A stretch of DNA of 64,000 nucleotides from NCBI GenBank assembly GCA_964484125.1, contig CAZAEK010000004.1:1-64000 (forward strand), in the 5' to 3' direction. Positions 35,879-45,457 of this stretch are shown here, in pieces. The notes under the pieces are model-generated. The model was given only the letters and a program-made list of their open reading frames with translations. It was not told the origin of the DNA and did no database searches. Made by a program: the position numbers and the translations under genes. The DNA is from DSSM01 sp964484125. Its GTDB lineage: Bacteria > Bacteroidota > Ignavibacteria > Tepidaquicellales > Tepidaquicellaceae. Within the stretch, counting starts at the first letter, position 1, and every line of letters starts with the position of its first letter.

Positions 35879-38278
35879 ATGAAGATAAGTATAAATTGGT
35901 TATTAGAATATATACCAGGGCTAAAGATAAACTCCATAGATGAGTTTTTGAAAAGACTGATTGAAACGGGCTTTGATATTGAGTCTGTAGAAAGTCAGCG
36001 TGTAATATACAGAAATTTTGTAATTGGAGAAGTAATAGAAAAGGTAAAACATCCAAATGCGGACAAATTAAGTCATTGCAAAGTTAGTGATGGGGTAAAT
36101 GTATATTCAGTAGTATGCGGAGCTCCGAATGTAGAAGCTGGTCAAAAAATATGCTTAGCAAAAACAGGAGCGATAGTCCCTAATGGAGGTTTTGAGATTC
36201 AAAAAACAAAAATAAGGGGTGTATTATCCGAGGGAATGATATGTTCAGAGAAAGAACTGAATTTATCGGAAAACCATTCAGGGATTTTAGTCCTTGATAG
36301 GAATGCAATTCCGGGTGTTGAATTTGCAGACTATATAGGTGCTAATGATTATTATATTGAAATAGGAATTACACCTAACAGGGGAGATCTTCTTTCCCAC
36401 TTCGGTATTGCAAGGGAAGTGGCTTCAGCATTTAAACTAAAATTTGTTAAGCCGGAAATCAAATTAAAAGAAACTGATATTGAAACAAAAGAACTGATTT
36501 CTATTGAAATCAGAAATAAAGAATACTGCAAAAGATTTACAGGAAGAGTAATCAGAGGAGTAAAAGTTGAAGATTCTCCTCAGTGGTTAAAAGATAGATT
36601 GAATTCAGTAGGATTGCGGCCAAGAAATAATATAGTTGATATAACAAATTTCATTATGATGGAAACGGGACAGCCATTACATGCATTTGATTATGATAAA
36701 ATAGCAGGCAAGAAGATAATAATTAAGACGGCAGAAGAAAACGAAAAATTTACAACTTTAGATTCAAAAGAAAGGATACTAAATAAAAATTCACTGATGA
36801 TTTATGATGCTGAGAAGGCTTCATCCATAGCAGGAATAATGGGAGGAGAATATTCTGAAATAACTAATAGCACAGTGAATGTTTTTTTAGAGAGCGCGTA
36901 TTTTGATCCGGTATGTATAAGAAAAAATTCCAAAAAACTATCTCTGTCAACGGATTCTTCTCAAAGATTTGAAAGGGGAGTTGATATAGAAAATGTAATA
37001 TACTCTTCAGACCGAGCGGTTCAATTGATATCAGAAATCGCAGGTGGCAAGGTATCCAGAAACATAATTGACATATATCCGGAAAAGTTTGAAAAATTGG
37101 TTACTTTTTTAAGAGTAGAAAGGGCAGAAAGAATACTTGGAAAAGAAATATCAGAAACAGAATGTATAGAAATGCTTGAAAGTATAGGTTTTGAAAAGAA
37201 GGAAAAAGTTGGTTCAAAAATATATTTTGAAGTACCTGAGTACAGGAGACTTGATATATTCAGGGAAATTGATTTAATAGAAGAAATTGCAAGGCTTCAC
37301 GGATATGATAACTTCGAAAATCAGGAGAGATATTGTGGAACACTTTCAACACACATAGAATATGACGATGAATACAGGAAATTCATCAATGAAACAAAGA
37401 ATCATTTCATTGGCAGAGGTTTTAATGAAATAATAACTTATTCACAACAAGACGAGAAGAAAATCAGATTATTTACAGAAAATTTTATAAGACTTGAGAA
37501 CCCAAATTCAGTTGAGATGAATGTAATGCGGGCTAATTTATTTTATGGAATTTTAAATACTATAAAAACAAATTTTAATAATTCCGGGAAAGATATATCA
37601 TTAAAATTATTTGAGACAGGAAAAGTATTTTATAAAGATTCTGATAAGTATGGCGAGAAAGAAATGCTTTGTTTTGCAATAAGCGGAAATAATGATAAAA
37701 AATCATTTAAGGAGAAAGAGAAGGGATTTGATTTTTATGATTTCAAGGGAGAATTTGAAATTTATCAGTCAAAATTAAATCTTGAAAATTTAGAATATAT
37801 TTATTATTATGGAGAAAGCAATGGAAAGATTGCAGACGTTCTTTTAAATAAAGAAATAGTCGGAACTCTTGCAAAATTTGATGAAAGTTTCGAAGAATTC
37901 GTGGAAAAGGAAACAGAAGTATATGCAGCAGAATTTGATTTGAGAAAATTGTATAAAGCGAGAAATATAAACAAACATTACACAGAAATAAGTAAATATC
38001 CGACAGTAAAAAGAGACATTGCACTACTGGCTGATAAAAAAGTAAGATATTCTGAAATTGAGAAATGTATAAAAAGAAATGGCGGAAGAGTTTTAAAATC
38101 TTTTAATTTATTTGACCTTTACGAAGACAGTAAAATTGGTGAAAACAAGAAAAGTCTTGCAATAAGTCTAGAGTTTAATTCCAGAGAAAAGACATTGACA
38201 GACGAAGAAGTAAACCGCCAGTTAAACAAAATTGTAAAGGAATTAGAAAAAGAATACGGAATTATTTTAAGAGCATAA
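35879..38278 (+). CDS. pheT: Phenylalanyl-tRNA synthetase beta subunit
   Basis: Beta chain of the (alpha-beta)2 synthetase, 799 residues, full length. The EMAP/tRNA-binding domain near 40-150 has 'HPNADKLSHCKVSDG' and 'GAPNVEAGQKI'. The B3/4 editing region carries 'ITPNRGDLLSHFGIARE', the B5 domain follows, and the C-terminal anticodon-binding domain is present ('SKYPTVKRDIALLADK'). pheS is not adjacent. The stop TAA shares its last A with the ATG of the next gene, so the two are translationally coupled. Confidence 0.95.
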   Translation: MKISINWLLEYIPGLKINSIDEFLKRLIETGFDIESVESQRVIYRNFVIGEVIEKVKHPNADKLSHCKVSDGVNVYSVVCGAPNVEAGQKICLAKTGAIVPNGGFEIQKTKIRGVLSEGMICSEKELNLSENHSGILVLDRNAIPGVEFADYIGANDYYIEIGITPNRGDLLSHFGIAREVASAFKLKFVKPEIKLKETDIETKELISIEIRNKEYCKRFTGRVIRGVKVEDSPQWLKDRLNSVGLRPRNNIVDITNFIMMETGQPLHAFDYDKIAGKKIIIKTAEENEKFTTLDSKERILNKNSLMIYDAEKASSIAGIMGGEYSEITNSTVNVFLESAYFDPVCIRKNSKKLSLSTDSSQRFERGVDIENVIYSSDRAVQLISEIAGGKVSRNIIDIYPEKFEKLVTFLRVERAERILGKEISETECIEMLESIGFEKKEKVGSKIYFEVPEYRRLDIFREIDLIEEIARLHGYDNFENQERYCGTLSTHIEYDDEYRKFINETKNHFIGRGFNEIITYSQQDEKKIRLFTENFIRLENPNSVEMNVMRANLFYGILNTIKTNFNNSGKDISLKLFETGKVFYKDSDKYGEKEMLCFAISGNNDKKSFKEKEKGFDFYDFKGEFEIYQSKLNLENLEYIYYYGESNGKIADVLLNKEIVGTLAKFDESFEEFVEKETEVYAAEFDLRKLYKARNINKHYTEISKYPTVKRDIALLADKKVRYSEIEKCIKRNGGRVLKSFNLFDLYEDSKIGENKKSLAISLEFNSREKTLTDEEVNRQLNKIVKELEKEYGIILRA

Positions 38279-38706
38279 TGCCAAATGTAGATCAACCATC
38301 GTTGTTATATGATAATCCGAATATGGGTTCAAAAGAAGAGCTTGAGAATGCAAAGCAGCTCTTCAGGCAATCCGTTGCAAGATTATCAACAAAGGTGAAT
38401 GAATTAATAGCAAAGATATCAAGGTCTGAAAGTGATAATGAAACGCTGAGAGAGACAATTAAAGAATTAAACGGAAAGATTCAGGATTTAAAGATTGAAA
38501 TAAACAGATTGAATTCAGAATCATTATTAAAAGATAAAGAGATTTCAAATTTAAAAAATATGGTGTTAAGCTTGCAAACACGCAAGACATCGCTGCAAGA
38601 CAAAGAGAATGTAAGATCAAGAATAAAAGAATTAATATCAAGGATTGATACACACCTTGAGCAAAGTGAGATTGGCAGCGGCGCCGGAGACAATGAAGAA
38701 TTTTAA
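38278..38706 (+). CDS. Coiled-coil protein between pheT and zapA
   Basis: Not assigned to a characterised family. The 142 residues have an extended N-terminus (1-18) and then continuous heptad-rich helix from about 19 to 130 (for example KELNGKIQDLKIEINRLNSE), ending in a short acidic tail. The length and coupling to zapA suggest a cell-division coiled coil comparable in style to ZapB, but no sequence motif proves this. Start and stop of the gene pair overlap (TAATG with pheT). Confidence 0.65.
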   Translation: MPNVDQPSLLYDNPNMGSKEELENAKQLFRQSVARLSTKVNELIAKISRSESDNETLRETIKELNGKIQDLKIEINRLNSESLLKDKEISNLKNMVLSLQTRKTSLQDKENVRSRIKELISRIDTHLEQSEIGSGAGDNEEF

Positions 38707-38745
38707 TGGTTTGACTGAAAAAGGTTAAAAAGAAAATTAAAGCGA

Positions 38746-39045
38746 ATGAAAAATTCGAGTACAAAAGTCAAAATATTCAACAGTGATTACAACCTTCTTG
38801 GAGATAATCCTGCAGAGGTTGAGCGATTAGCGTCATACGTAGATAATACGATGAAGAAGATAAGTTACCAGTCACAGACTAGTTCTGTAGAGTCAATAGC
38901 GGTTGTATCAGCTTTAAATATTGCAGAATCTTTTTTTAAAGAAAAAGATTACAGGAAAGAAATAGAAAGGGAGCTGATTTCAACACTTCAGGATTCTGCA
39001 GGAAGAATTGATGAATTAACAAGAATAATTGACCAAAAGCTTTGA
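38746..39045 (+). CDS. zapA: Cell division protein ZapA
   Basis: FtsZ-ring-associated protein of 99 residues. The N-terminal globular part has 'KVKIFNSDYNLLGDNPAEVERLASYVDNTM', matching the ZapA pattern of a beta hairpin followed by a helix. The C-terminal half is a coiled coil used for dimerisation. It would promote bundling of FtsZ filaments. The downstream 335-base non-coding stretch holds a 6S-like RNA, the same neighbour that ssrS has beside zapA in many bacteria. Confidence 0.85.
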   Translation: MKNSSTKVKIFNSDYNLLGDNPAEVERLASYVDNTMKKISYQSQTSSVESIAVVSALNIAESFFKEKDYRKEIERELISTLQDSAGRIDELTRIIDQKL

Positions 39046-39083
39046 TTTAAAAGTTCTTTAAAATAAAAGTGTAAATAGAATTT

Positions 39084-39321
39084 AACCGCACAATAACACG
39101 CAGTCAAACATTATATAGAACCATCAAATAATTATCAGATGGGAGGAAAGCTCAGGTTAGTGTCAATTACAGGCCTCACTTTCTCGTAAAGAATTGTCGC
39201 CCGGCTTCAGGTCAGGCAAATGACAATCAGTGGAAGTAAAAGACATTATGGCGCCGCCCACCGTTTCTATATAAGAGGTTCTCTTATATAACCTTTGATT
39301 GTAATTGTGCGGTTTTTTTTT
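39084..39321 (+). ncRNA. ssrS: 6S RNA (SsrS-like) between zapA and rny
   Basis: A 238-base structured element in the 335-base gap 39046-39380. The ends AACCGCACAAT (39084-39094) and ATTGTGCGGTT (39304-39314) form a perfect 11-bp closing stem, followed by a T run acting as terminator. Inside, GTCAAA (39103-39108) pairs TTTGAT (39294-39299), and TATATAGAACC (39112-39122) pairs GGTTC and TATATA (39278-39290, with a 2-base bulge). The middle forms an arm closed by ATTGTC/GACAAT. A long rod with a central open region fits 6S RNA, which holds RNA polymerase in stationary phase. The remaining 38 bases to the start of rny's leader hold nothing else I recognise. Confidence 0.7.
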
Positions 39322-39380
39322 GAAATAAAAATAGTTTAAAAAATGAAATATATATTAAAAATAACAGGAGGAAAATATAG

Positions 39381-41033
39381 ATGGAATTTGATATAGTACT
39401 GCTTTTAATTGGAGTTGGCTTAGGAGTTATTACTTTTCTGCTTGGCTGGTTTTTGCACTCAAAAATAAGCAAAAGCCGTGTTGATGGTGCAGAGAACATG
39501 GCAAAAAGAATAATATCTGAAGCTGAAGCAAAAGCAAAAGAGAAATTAGATGAAGCAGAGAGAAGATCAGTTCAATATAAAACAGATGCAGAAAAAGCAG
39601 CACAGAATTTGAAGAAAGAAAAACTTCTTGAGGTAAAGGATGAATTTTATAAAAGAAAACAAAAATTTGATGAAGAAACCCGTCAAAGAGAGAGAGAGCT
39701 TTCGGAAATTGAAAAGAAATTGACAAGAGAAAAAGATACACTTGAAAAATTAAAAAATGAACTGATAATAAAGGAAAAAGAAGCTGAAAAAGTTTTTAAG
39801 GAAGCGAGTCAAAAGATTAAAGAATGTGATGAAAAAGAGGCATATTTAGAAAAGTTAAAAGAGGAAGAAATACAGATTATAAACGAGCAGAAAGACAAGT
39901 TGCAAAGAATATCAGGGATCAGTGAAGACGAAGCGAAAAAGATATTATTTGACAGTTTAATTGATAAAGCAAAACTTGAAGCGTCATCAAAATTACAAGA
40001 GATAAGAGAAGAAACAAAGCTTGAAGCCAATAAGATTTCAAAAAGTATTGTGGTTCAGGCAATACAACGTTCTGCTGTAGATCATTCTGTCGAAACAACG
40101 GTGAGTGTGTTACAGATTTCTTCAGATGAGCTGAAAGGCAGAATAATCGGTAAGGAAGGAAGAAACATCAGGGCATTTGAAGCAGTAACAGGTGTTGATA
40201 TAATTGTAGATGATACACCGGAGGCAGTAATCATATCCGCATTTGATCCATTCCGCAGAGAAGTAGCACGTGTAGCAATGGAGAGATTAATAGCAGACGG
40301 GAGAATACATCCTGCTCGTATAGAAGAAGTAGTTCAGAAGGTAGAGAAAGAACTCAACGAAGAGATAATAAAAGTTGGAGAACAAACTTTAATAGATCTT
40401 GGAATTCAGGGTGTAAACAGAGATATAATTACATTATTAGGACGAATGAAGTATCGCTCGAGTTATGGACAAAATGTACTAAATCATTCAATCGAAGTTG
40501 CACAGTTGTCATCAATAATGGCGGCAGAACTCGGTTTGGATCCAATGTTAGCAAAGAGAGCCGGATTATTTCACGATATCGGAAAAACAGTTGACAGGAG
40601 TATTGAGGGGCCACATGCAATAATAGGATTTGAAATTGCCAAAAGATGCAGAGAACATCCAATAGTATGTAATGCCATAGGAGCTCATCACGACGAAATG
40701 CCAATGGAACACTCAATAGCTGTTCTTGTGCAGGCAGCTGATGCAATAAGCGGAGCAAGGCCCGGAGCAAGAAGAGAGTCAGTAGAAGCTTACGTCAAAA
40801 GACTTGAGAGACTTGAAGCAATAGCAACATCTTTTGAAGGAGTGGCGAAAACTTATGCCATTCAGGCAGGAAGAGAAGTGAGAGTGATAGTAGAGCAGGA
40901 TAAAATTAATGATGTATTGCAGGATCAACTTGCAGACGATATAGCACAAAAAATCCAGGAAGAAATGGAGTACCCCGGACAAATAAAGGTAAACGTAATC
41001 AGAGAAAGAAGAAGTATTGCATATGCGAAATAA
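39381..41033 (+). CDS. rny: Ribonuclease Y
   Basis: Membrane-anchored endoribonuclease that starts mRNA decay, 550 residues. An N-terminal membrane helix (about 3-24) is followed by a long charged coiled coil (30-200), a KH domain (KGRIIGKEGRNIRAFEAVTG, near 255), and an HD domain with 'HSIEVAQLSSIMAAELG' and the metal-binding FHDIGK. The family-typical C-terminus is present. It has a strong AGGAGG site (39367-39372). The coiled coil may localise it with other degradation enzymes. Confidence 0.95.
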   Translation: MEFDIVLLLIGVGLGVITFLLGWFLHSKISKSRVDGAENMAKRIISEAEAKAKEKLDEAERRSVQYKTDAEKAAQNLKKEKLLEVKDEFYKRKQKFDEETRQRERELSEIEKKLTREKDTLEKLKNELIIKEKEAEKVFKEASQKIKECDEKEAYLEKLKEEEIQIINEQKDKLQRISGISEDEAKKILFDSLIDKAKLEASSKLQEIREETKLEANKISKSIVVQAIQRSAVDHSVETTVSVLQISSDELKGRIIGKEGRNIRAFEAVTGVDIIVDDTPEAVIISAFDPFRREVARVAMERLIADGRIHPARIEEVVQKVEKELNEEIIKVGEQTLIDLGIQGVNRDIITLLGRMKYRSSYGQNVLNHSIEVAQLSSIMAAELGLDPMLAKRAGLFHDIGKTVDRSIEGPHAIIGFEIAKRCREHPIVCNAIGAHHDEMPMEHSIAVLVQAADAISGARPGARRESVEAYVKRLERLEAIATSFEGVAKTYAIQAGREVRVIVEQDKINDVLQDQLADDIAQKIQEEMEYPGQIKVNVIRERRSIAYAK

Positions 41034-41067
41034 CTTATTTAAATTACAGGAAATTAAGAATTGAATT

Positions 41068-41676
41068 ATGAGCAAAATTAAAGGGAAAGTATTAATTGGT
41101 ATAACCGGAGGAATTGGTTCCGGAAAGTCTGAAGTATGTACTCAGCTTGAGAACAGAGGTTTTAAGGTTTTCTTTGCTGATTTAATTGCAAAAGAATTAT
41201 ATACAAAAGACAAAAATCTTGCATCAGCACTTGTAAAGAGATTTGGAAAAGATATATTAAATTTCAAAGGAAAGATAAACCTTGCAAAACTGAAGCAATT
41301 AATTTTTCTGAATAAGAAAAATTATAATGATGCAAATAAGATAGTACATCCCATTGTAATTAAGCATCTGGAAAAGCTGATAAAGAGAAGCAAGGAAAAA
41401 ATAATAATAGTTGAATCAGCTATACTTTTTGAAAGTTCCTATAATGAATATCTTGATTATGTTGTAGTAGTTTATGCAAATAAGAAAAACAGAATAAAAA
41501 GGGTGATGTTAAGAGACGGAGCCAAAAAAGCTGACATTGAGAAGATAATGAAGTACCAGATTGATGAAAGAGAAAAGATTGAGAAGGCAGATTTTGTAAT
41601 AATAAACAACAAATCAATAGACGGTTTAAATGAAAATATTGATTTTTTCAGCAATATTATAAAAAATCTCTCATAA
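41068..41676 (+). CDS. coaE: Dephospho-CoA kinase
   Basis: Last enzyme of coenzyme A synthesis, phosphorylating the 3' hydroxyl of dephospho-CoA. The 202 residues have the P-loop GITGGIGSGKSE at about 11-22 and 'FFADLIAKELY' for substrate contact, then 'VESAILFESSYNEYLDYVVVV' and a lid region 'NRIKRVMLRDG'. It follows rny after 34 bases and ends before a strong terminator. Confidence 0.9.
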   Translation: MSKIKGKVLIGITGGIGSGKSEVCTQLENRGFKVFFADLIAKELYTKDKNLASALVKRFGKDILNFKGKINLAKLKQLIFLNKKNYNDANKIVHPIVIKHLEKLIKRSKEKIIIVESAILFESSYNEYLDYVVVVYANKKNRIKRVMLRDGAKKADIEKIMKYQIDEREKIEKADFVIINNKSIDGLNENIDFFSNIIKNLS

Positions 41677-41701
41677 CTTATAAATTAAAATTTTATTATG
41701 G

Positions 41702-41730
41702 AGGCTGTTGATAAAAAAACAGCCTTTTTT
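41702..41730 (+). terminator. Rho-independent terminator after coaE
   Basis: AGGCTGTT (41702-41709) pairs AACAGCCT (41718-41725) around an 8-base loop rich in A, followed by a T run. It ends the zapA/rny/coaE stretch; the next gene starts 95 bases on. Confidence 0.9.
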
Positions 41731-41824
41731 GTTCAAATTTCTATGTTTTATTTTTATAATAAATTTACTAATTTAAAAGCAGTATTAGGATTTAGGGGAT
41801 CTGTTATCTCCTTTTATATAGAAT

Positions 41825-42676
41825 ATGATAACTACTTCTGAGCTTAAAAAGCGGTTAAAAAATATCAAGCTTGTTGTAACAGATGTTGATGGCACATTGA
41901 CAAATTATGATAATGAACTGGGCGAAGTTACAAAGAAAATGGCACATGAGCTTAAAAAGAAGGGTGTATTAATGAGTTTCGCTACACAAAGAATACATTC
42001 ATCAATAACAGAATTTGCAAAAGAGCTTGATATAAAAATACCTTTGATGTCAGTAAATGGTGCATTAATAAGGGATACTAATGGATTTTTGCTTTCAAAA
42101 TCTTTAATAAATCCCAATAAAGTGCGGAAAGCATTAAATCTTGCGGAAAAATATTTTGTAAGAATAGCTATGTGTTATAATGATGAAATCATATATACAG
42201 AGAATAACTCGGTATTAAAAGATTTCATGTACAGGTTAGGAACAAACTACAGGTTAGTTGATAGCTATGAGGATTATTTAGATGGTGTACTTGAAATAAT
42301 AATGCTTGGAAATGAAAAAAATGTTATAAAACATATTCAGTCCCAAATGAACTTTCCTTATAGATTGTTTTTAAATGCAAAATACTACAGGTCAAGTTCA
42401 AAGTCAGGAGTATATCATCTTGAAATAAGGAAATCCGGAGTGTCAAAAAAGACAGGAATGATAAAGCTGGCAAAATATTTAAATTTAAAAAAGCATCAGA
42501 TAGCAGTAATAGGTGATTGGTATAATGACAGAGATTTATTTGATTTTGGAGGATTAAATATTGCGTTGCAAAATGCAGTACCTGAATTAAAAAACAGAGC
42601 GGATTTTATAACAAGAAAAACTAATGATGAAGACGGGGTGGGAGAATTTTTAACAATTCTCAACGAAAATTTGTAA
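41825..42676 (+). CDS. HAD-family phosphatase (Cof type)
   Basis: Cof-type haloacid-dehalogenase phosphatase of 283 residues. Motif I is VVTDVDGTLTNYD (about 18-30), a type-II cap follows, a conserved Lys sits at 'GVSKKTGMIKLAKYL', and the metal motif is VIGDWYNDRDLFD. Such enzymes dephosphorylate sugar phosphates, flavin or pyridoxal phosphates; the substrate cannot be told from sequence. It begins its own unit after a terminator, with no Shine-Dalgarno sequence. ftcD follows after 33 bases. Confidence 0.8.
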   Translation: MITTSELKKRLKNIKLVVTDVDGTLTNYDNELGEVTKKMAHELKKKGVLMSFATQRIHSSITEFAKELDIKIPLMSVNGALIRDTNGFLLSKSLINPNKVRKALNLAEKYFVRIAMCYNDEIIYTENNSVLKDFMYRLGTNYRLVDSYEDYLDGVLEIIMLGNEKNVIKHIQSQMNFPYRLFLNAKYYRSSSKSGVYHLEIRKSGVSKKTGMIKLAKYLNLKKHQIAVIGDWYNDRDLFDFGGLNIALQNAVPELKNRADFITRKTNDEDGVGEFLTILNENL

Positions 42677-42709
42677 TATTTACAATATCAAATATAAAAT
42701 TCAGCTGAA

Positions 42710-44326
42710 ATGAAAAAAATTATCGAATGTGTTCCAAATATTTCCGAAGGGAGAAATCAGTTAATTATAGATGCTTGTGCAGAAGCAGTGAAAAAGGTAA
42801 AAGGGGTAACATTACTTGATGTAGATCCGGGAAAATCTACAAACAGAACTGTATTTACTTTTGTAGGCGATCCTGAATCTATTATAGAAGGGGCATTTGA
42901 ATTCACTAAGAAGGCATACGAGTTGATAGATATGACAAAACATCATGGTGAGCATCCGAGAATGGGTGCGGTTGATGTATGCCCGTTTATTCCCGTAGCA
43001 AACGTTACTATAGAAGAATGTGTAGAAATATCAAAAAAATTTGGAGAAAGAGTTGGCAGGGAATTAAATTTACCAGTATATTTATATGAAGAGGCATCAA
43101 CAAATCCATCCAGAAAATCATTGAAACAAATACGGGCAGGTGAGTATGAAGCTTTAAATGAGAAGATATATAAAGAAGAATGGAAACCTGATTATGGACC
43201 AGCTGAATTTAATCCAAAATTTGGAGCAATGGTAACTGGTGTACGTTTCTTTTTAATTGCATATAATGTTAATATATTAGGCACAAAGGAGCAGGCGCAT
43301 CGCATTGCTCTAAACATACGTGAACAGGGGAGGAGTGAGAATGAACCCGGAAGACTGAAAGCAATTAAGGCAATTGGTTGGTATGTAGAAGAATATGGAA
43401 TGGCACAGGTATCAATCAATATTGATAATTATAAAATTACGCCTCCGCATATAGTATTTGAAGAATGTGCAAAAGACGCCCGTGAGTTAAAATTAGCTGT
43501 ATGTGGAAGTGAGCTTGTAGGTTTGATACCACTTGAAGCGATGCTATTGGCAGCAGATTATTATATAAAAAAAGAAAATCTTTTTATAATAGATGAAGCA
43601 CAGAAAATAAGACTTGTAGTTGAAAGATTGGGACTGAATTCAATATCAAAATTCGTGCCGGAAAAAAGAATCATAGAGTATATGATTCAGGAAAAGGCAA
43701 ACGAGCCATTAGCAAATATGACAGTGCGGGATTTTGTTGAACTCGTCGGAGCAAGGACTTCAGCCCCCGGAGGAGGAAGTGTATCAGCACTTGCAACATC
43801 TTTAGGAGCTGGATTAGGAGCAATGATGGGCTGGATGACTTATGGGACAAGGAAGTTTGAGGCACTTGATAAAAAGATGAGAAAAAATATACCCCCACTA
43901 CATTTAAGGATGAAGAAGTTGATATCAATGATTGATGCGGATACAAATGCATTTAATGATTACATGATTGCAATGAAAATGCCGAAAAACACAGAAAGTG
44001 AAAAAGCTATACGTGAAGAGAAAATGCAGGAGGGTCTGAAAAAAGCAATAGATGTACCGCTTACAGTAATGCGTATAGCCGATGAATGCTGGGAATGGAT
44101 GTTCGAGATGGCAAAATATGGAAATATTTCTTCAAAAAGTGACCTTGAAGTCGGTGCAAAGAATTTAGAATCCGGGATATGGGGAGCTCATAGGAATGTA
44201 TTAATTAATATACCTCAGATTAAAGATGAAGAATATAAGGCAAAAGTATTGCAAGAAGCAGATGAAATAATGACAAGAGCAGAAAAAGGACTAAAAAAGG
44301 TTGTGAAAATACTATCCTCAAGATAG
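42710..44326 (+). CDS. ftcD: Bifunctional glutamate formiminotransferase / formimidotetrahydrofolate cyclodeaminase
   Basis: Fusion enzyme of 538 residues, close in size to the animal FTCD. The N-terminal formiminotransferase begins 'IIECVPNISEGRNQ' and carries the catalytic H82 in 'HHGEHPRMGAVDVCPF'. The C-terminal cyclodeaminase begins near 335 with 'VRDFVELVGARTSAPGGGSV'. It transfers the formimino group of histidine breakdown to tetrahydrofolate and releases ammonia. No other hut genes are in the window. The gene ends 28 bases from the convergent gene on the other strand. Confidence 0.92.
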   Translation: MKKIIECVPNISEGRNQLIIDACAEAVKKVKGVTLLDVDPGKSTNRTVFTFVGDPESIIEGAFEFTKKAYELIDMTKHHGEHPRMGAVDVCPFIPVANVTIEECVEISKKFGERVGRELNLPVYLYEEASTNPSRKSLKQIRAGEYEALNEKIYKEEWKPDYGPAEFNPKFGAMVTGVRFFLIAYNVNILGTKEQAHRIALNIREQGRSENEPGRLKAIKAIGWYVEEYGMAQVSINIDNYKITPPHIVFEECAKDARELKLAVCGSELVGLIPLEAMLLAADYYIKKENLFIIDEAQKIRLVVERLGLNSISKFVPEKRIIEYMIQEKANEPLANMTVRDFVELVGARTSAPGGGSVSALATSLGAGLGAMMGWMTYGTRKFEALDKKMRKNIPPLHLRMKKLISMIDADTNAFNDYMIAMKMPKNTESEKAIREEKMQEGLKKAIDVPLTVMRIADECWEWMFEMAKYGNISSKSDLEVGAKNLESGIWGAHRNVLINIPQIKDEEYKAKVLQEADEIMTRAEKGLKKVVKILSSR

Positions 44327-44354
44327 TGATTGATTATTAAAAAATTGATAAATA

Positions 44355-44996
44355 TCAGGCAAGAGAGAAGAATTCTGTTTCTCCTTCTCTATGGTGGACA
44401 ATTATACCTGCCCTCACAAGGTTAACTAAAATCCTGCCGGCGCGTCTCTGTGATATGTTAGCCAGTTTCCTGAATTCTTTTACATTAATTCTTTCATTGG
44501 TAGAAAGATATTTTAATAATAGCTTTTCAGGTTCGCCATATGAAATCATAAGCGGACCTGAGTTTGGGTTTGAGTGTTTTAGAAAATAAATTGTTTCTTT
44601 TGAAGCTAATATGCTCTTATCATTAAGACGTATATACACTTTATTATCATCAGGCAATTTATCAGAAACCAGACGGTGTGGTTTTTGAATGCTTTCTTCT
44701 ATATTTACAACAACGACATCCTTTCTTTTAATAGAGACAACTTCGTAACTATATTCAACCTGGGGCGAACAAAAAAACCTTGCCGCAAGATCTATTAATT
44801 CGAGTTCACCTTTTTCACTCTGAACTCCAACAATTGTTTTATCATCATCAACACCAAATAAAATTTTACCACCTTTTGAATTAGCAAATGCTATCATTTC
44901 CTTTGCAATCTTTTCAGGTTCTGAGAACTTCCGTTTGAACTCGGTTTTTGAGTTCTCTCCATCTTCTATTAAATTATATAACTCAGTAAGAAACAT
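44355..44996 (-). CDS. AlbA_2 (Schlafen-like) domain protein with winged helix
   Basis: Protein of 213 residues. The N-terminal AlbA_2 domain has the E-F-K signature (SKTEFKRKF, about 16-24), 'IAFANSKGGKILFGVDD' and 'VYIRLNDKSILASKE'. The C-terminal 60 residues form a likely winged helix (RINVKEFRKLANISQRRAGRI). In bacteria this domain pair is often annotated as a transcriptional regulator or nucleic-acid-binding protein; a few Schlafen-type proteins act in phage defence. No partner gene suggests defence here. Its start directly abuts the stop of ruvX, so the two are co-transcribed. Confidence 0.72.
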   Translation of the reverse strand: MFLTELYNLIEDGENSKTEFKRKFSEPEKIAKEMIAFANSKGGKILFGVDDDKTIVGVQSEKGELELIDLAARFFCSPQVEYSYEVVSIKRKDVVVVNIEESIQKPHRLVSDKLPDDNKVYIRLNDKSILASKETIYFLKHSNPNSGPLMISYGEPEKLLLKYLSTNERINVKEFRKLANISQRRAGRILVNLVRAGIIVHHREGETEFFSLA

Positions 44997-45440
44997 TTAA
45001 TTTGTTAAGTTCTTTTCTCTATCAAGGAAATCCTGCAAGATAATCTGAGCAGAAATACTATCAGTCAGAGATTTATTTTTACGTTTCTTTTTACTTTTAA
45101 CAGATTCTGTAATGTAACTTTGAGCGAGCGAACTTGTATATCTTTCATCTATGAAAAAGAAATCAGGGAAAATATTCTGCTTATTCAGAAAATCTTTCAA
45201 TTCAGCACTGAATGTTTTGACAGATTGTGTTATATGAGTATCTTCCGAGTTTAATTTTACCGGCAGTCCTATTATGATTTTGGAAATTAAATCTTCACGG
45301 CAAATATTTAGTATCTTGTCAAATAGGTTACTGTCATTTTCAAATGTAGTTCTGGAAAAAGAAATAGTTTTTCCCTCGTCGGAAACAGCTATTCCGACAC
45401 GCTTTAAGCCATAATCAATACCAAGATATTTGCTAACCAT
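44997..45440 (-). CDS. ruvX: RuvX/YqgF-family Holliday-junction resolvase-like nuclease
   Basis: RNase H-fold protein of 147 residues, involved in pre-16S rRNA 5'-end processing in E. coli and proposed as a junction resolvase. The first acidic residue is in YLGIDYGLKRVGIAVSD (about 5-21), 'IIIGLPVKLN' is the second conserved strand, and 'FIDERYTSSLAQ' carries the further acidic site. The C-terminus has 'DSISAQIILQDFLD'. It lies between the HU-like gene (17-base gap) and the AlbA_2 gene. Confidence 0.86.
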   Translation of the reverse strand: MVSKYLGIDYGLKRVGIAVSDEGKTISFSRTTFENDSNLFDKILNICREDLISKIIIGLPVKLNSEDTHITQSVKTFSAELKDFLNKQNIFPDFFFIDERYTSSLAQSYITESVKSKKKRKNKSLTDSISAQIILQDFLDREKNLTN

Positions 45441-45457
45441 TCTGTCCTCCCTAAGGA

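Noticed and set aside
39084..39321. RNase P RNA, SRP RNA or tmRNA instead of 6S
   Set aside because: The GAGGAAAG-like and GGTCAGG-like bits resemble RNase P and SRP only locally; the conserved cores of those RNAs are missing. No tRNA-like ends are seen for tmRNA. The zapA-rny position and the rod-shaped fold favour 6S.
44355..45440. Anti-phage defence island built on the AlbA_2/Schlafen-like gene
   Set aside because: Its neighbours are ruvX, HU-like and phospholipid genes on the same strand; no nuclease, toxin or integrase gene is near.
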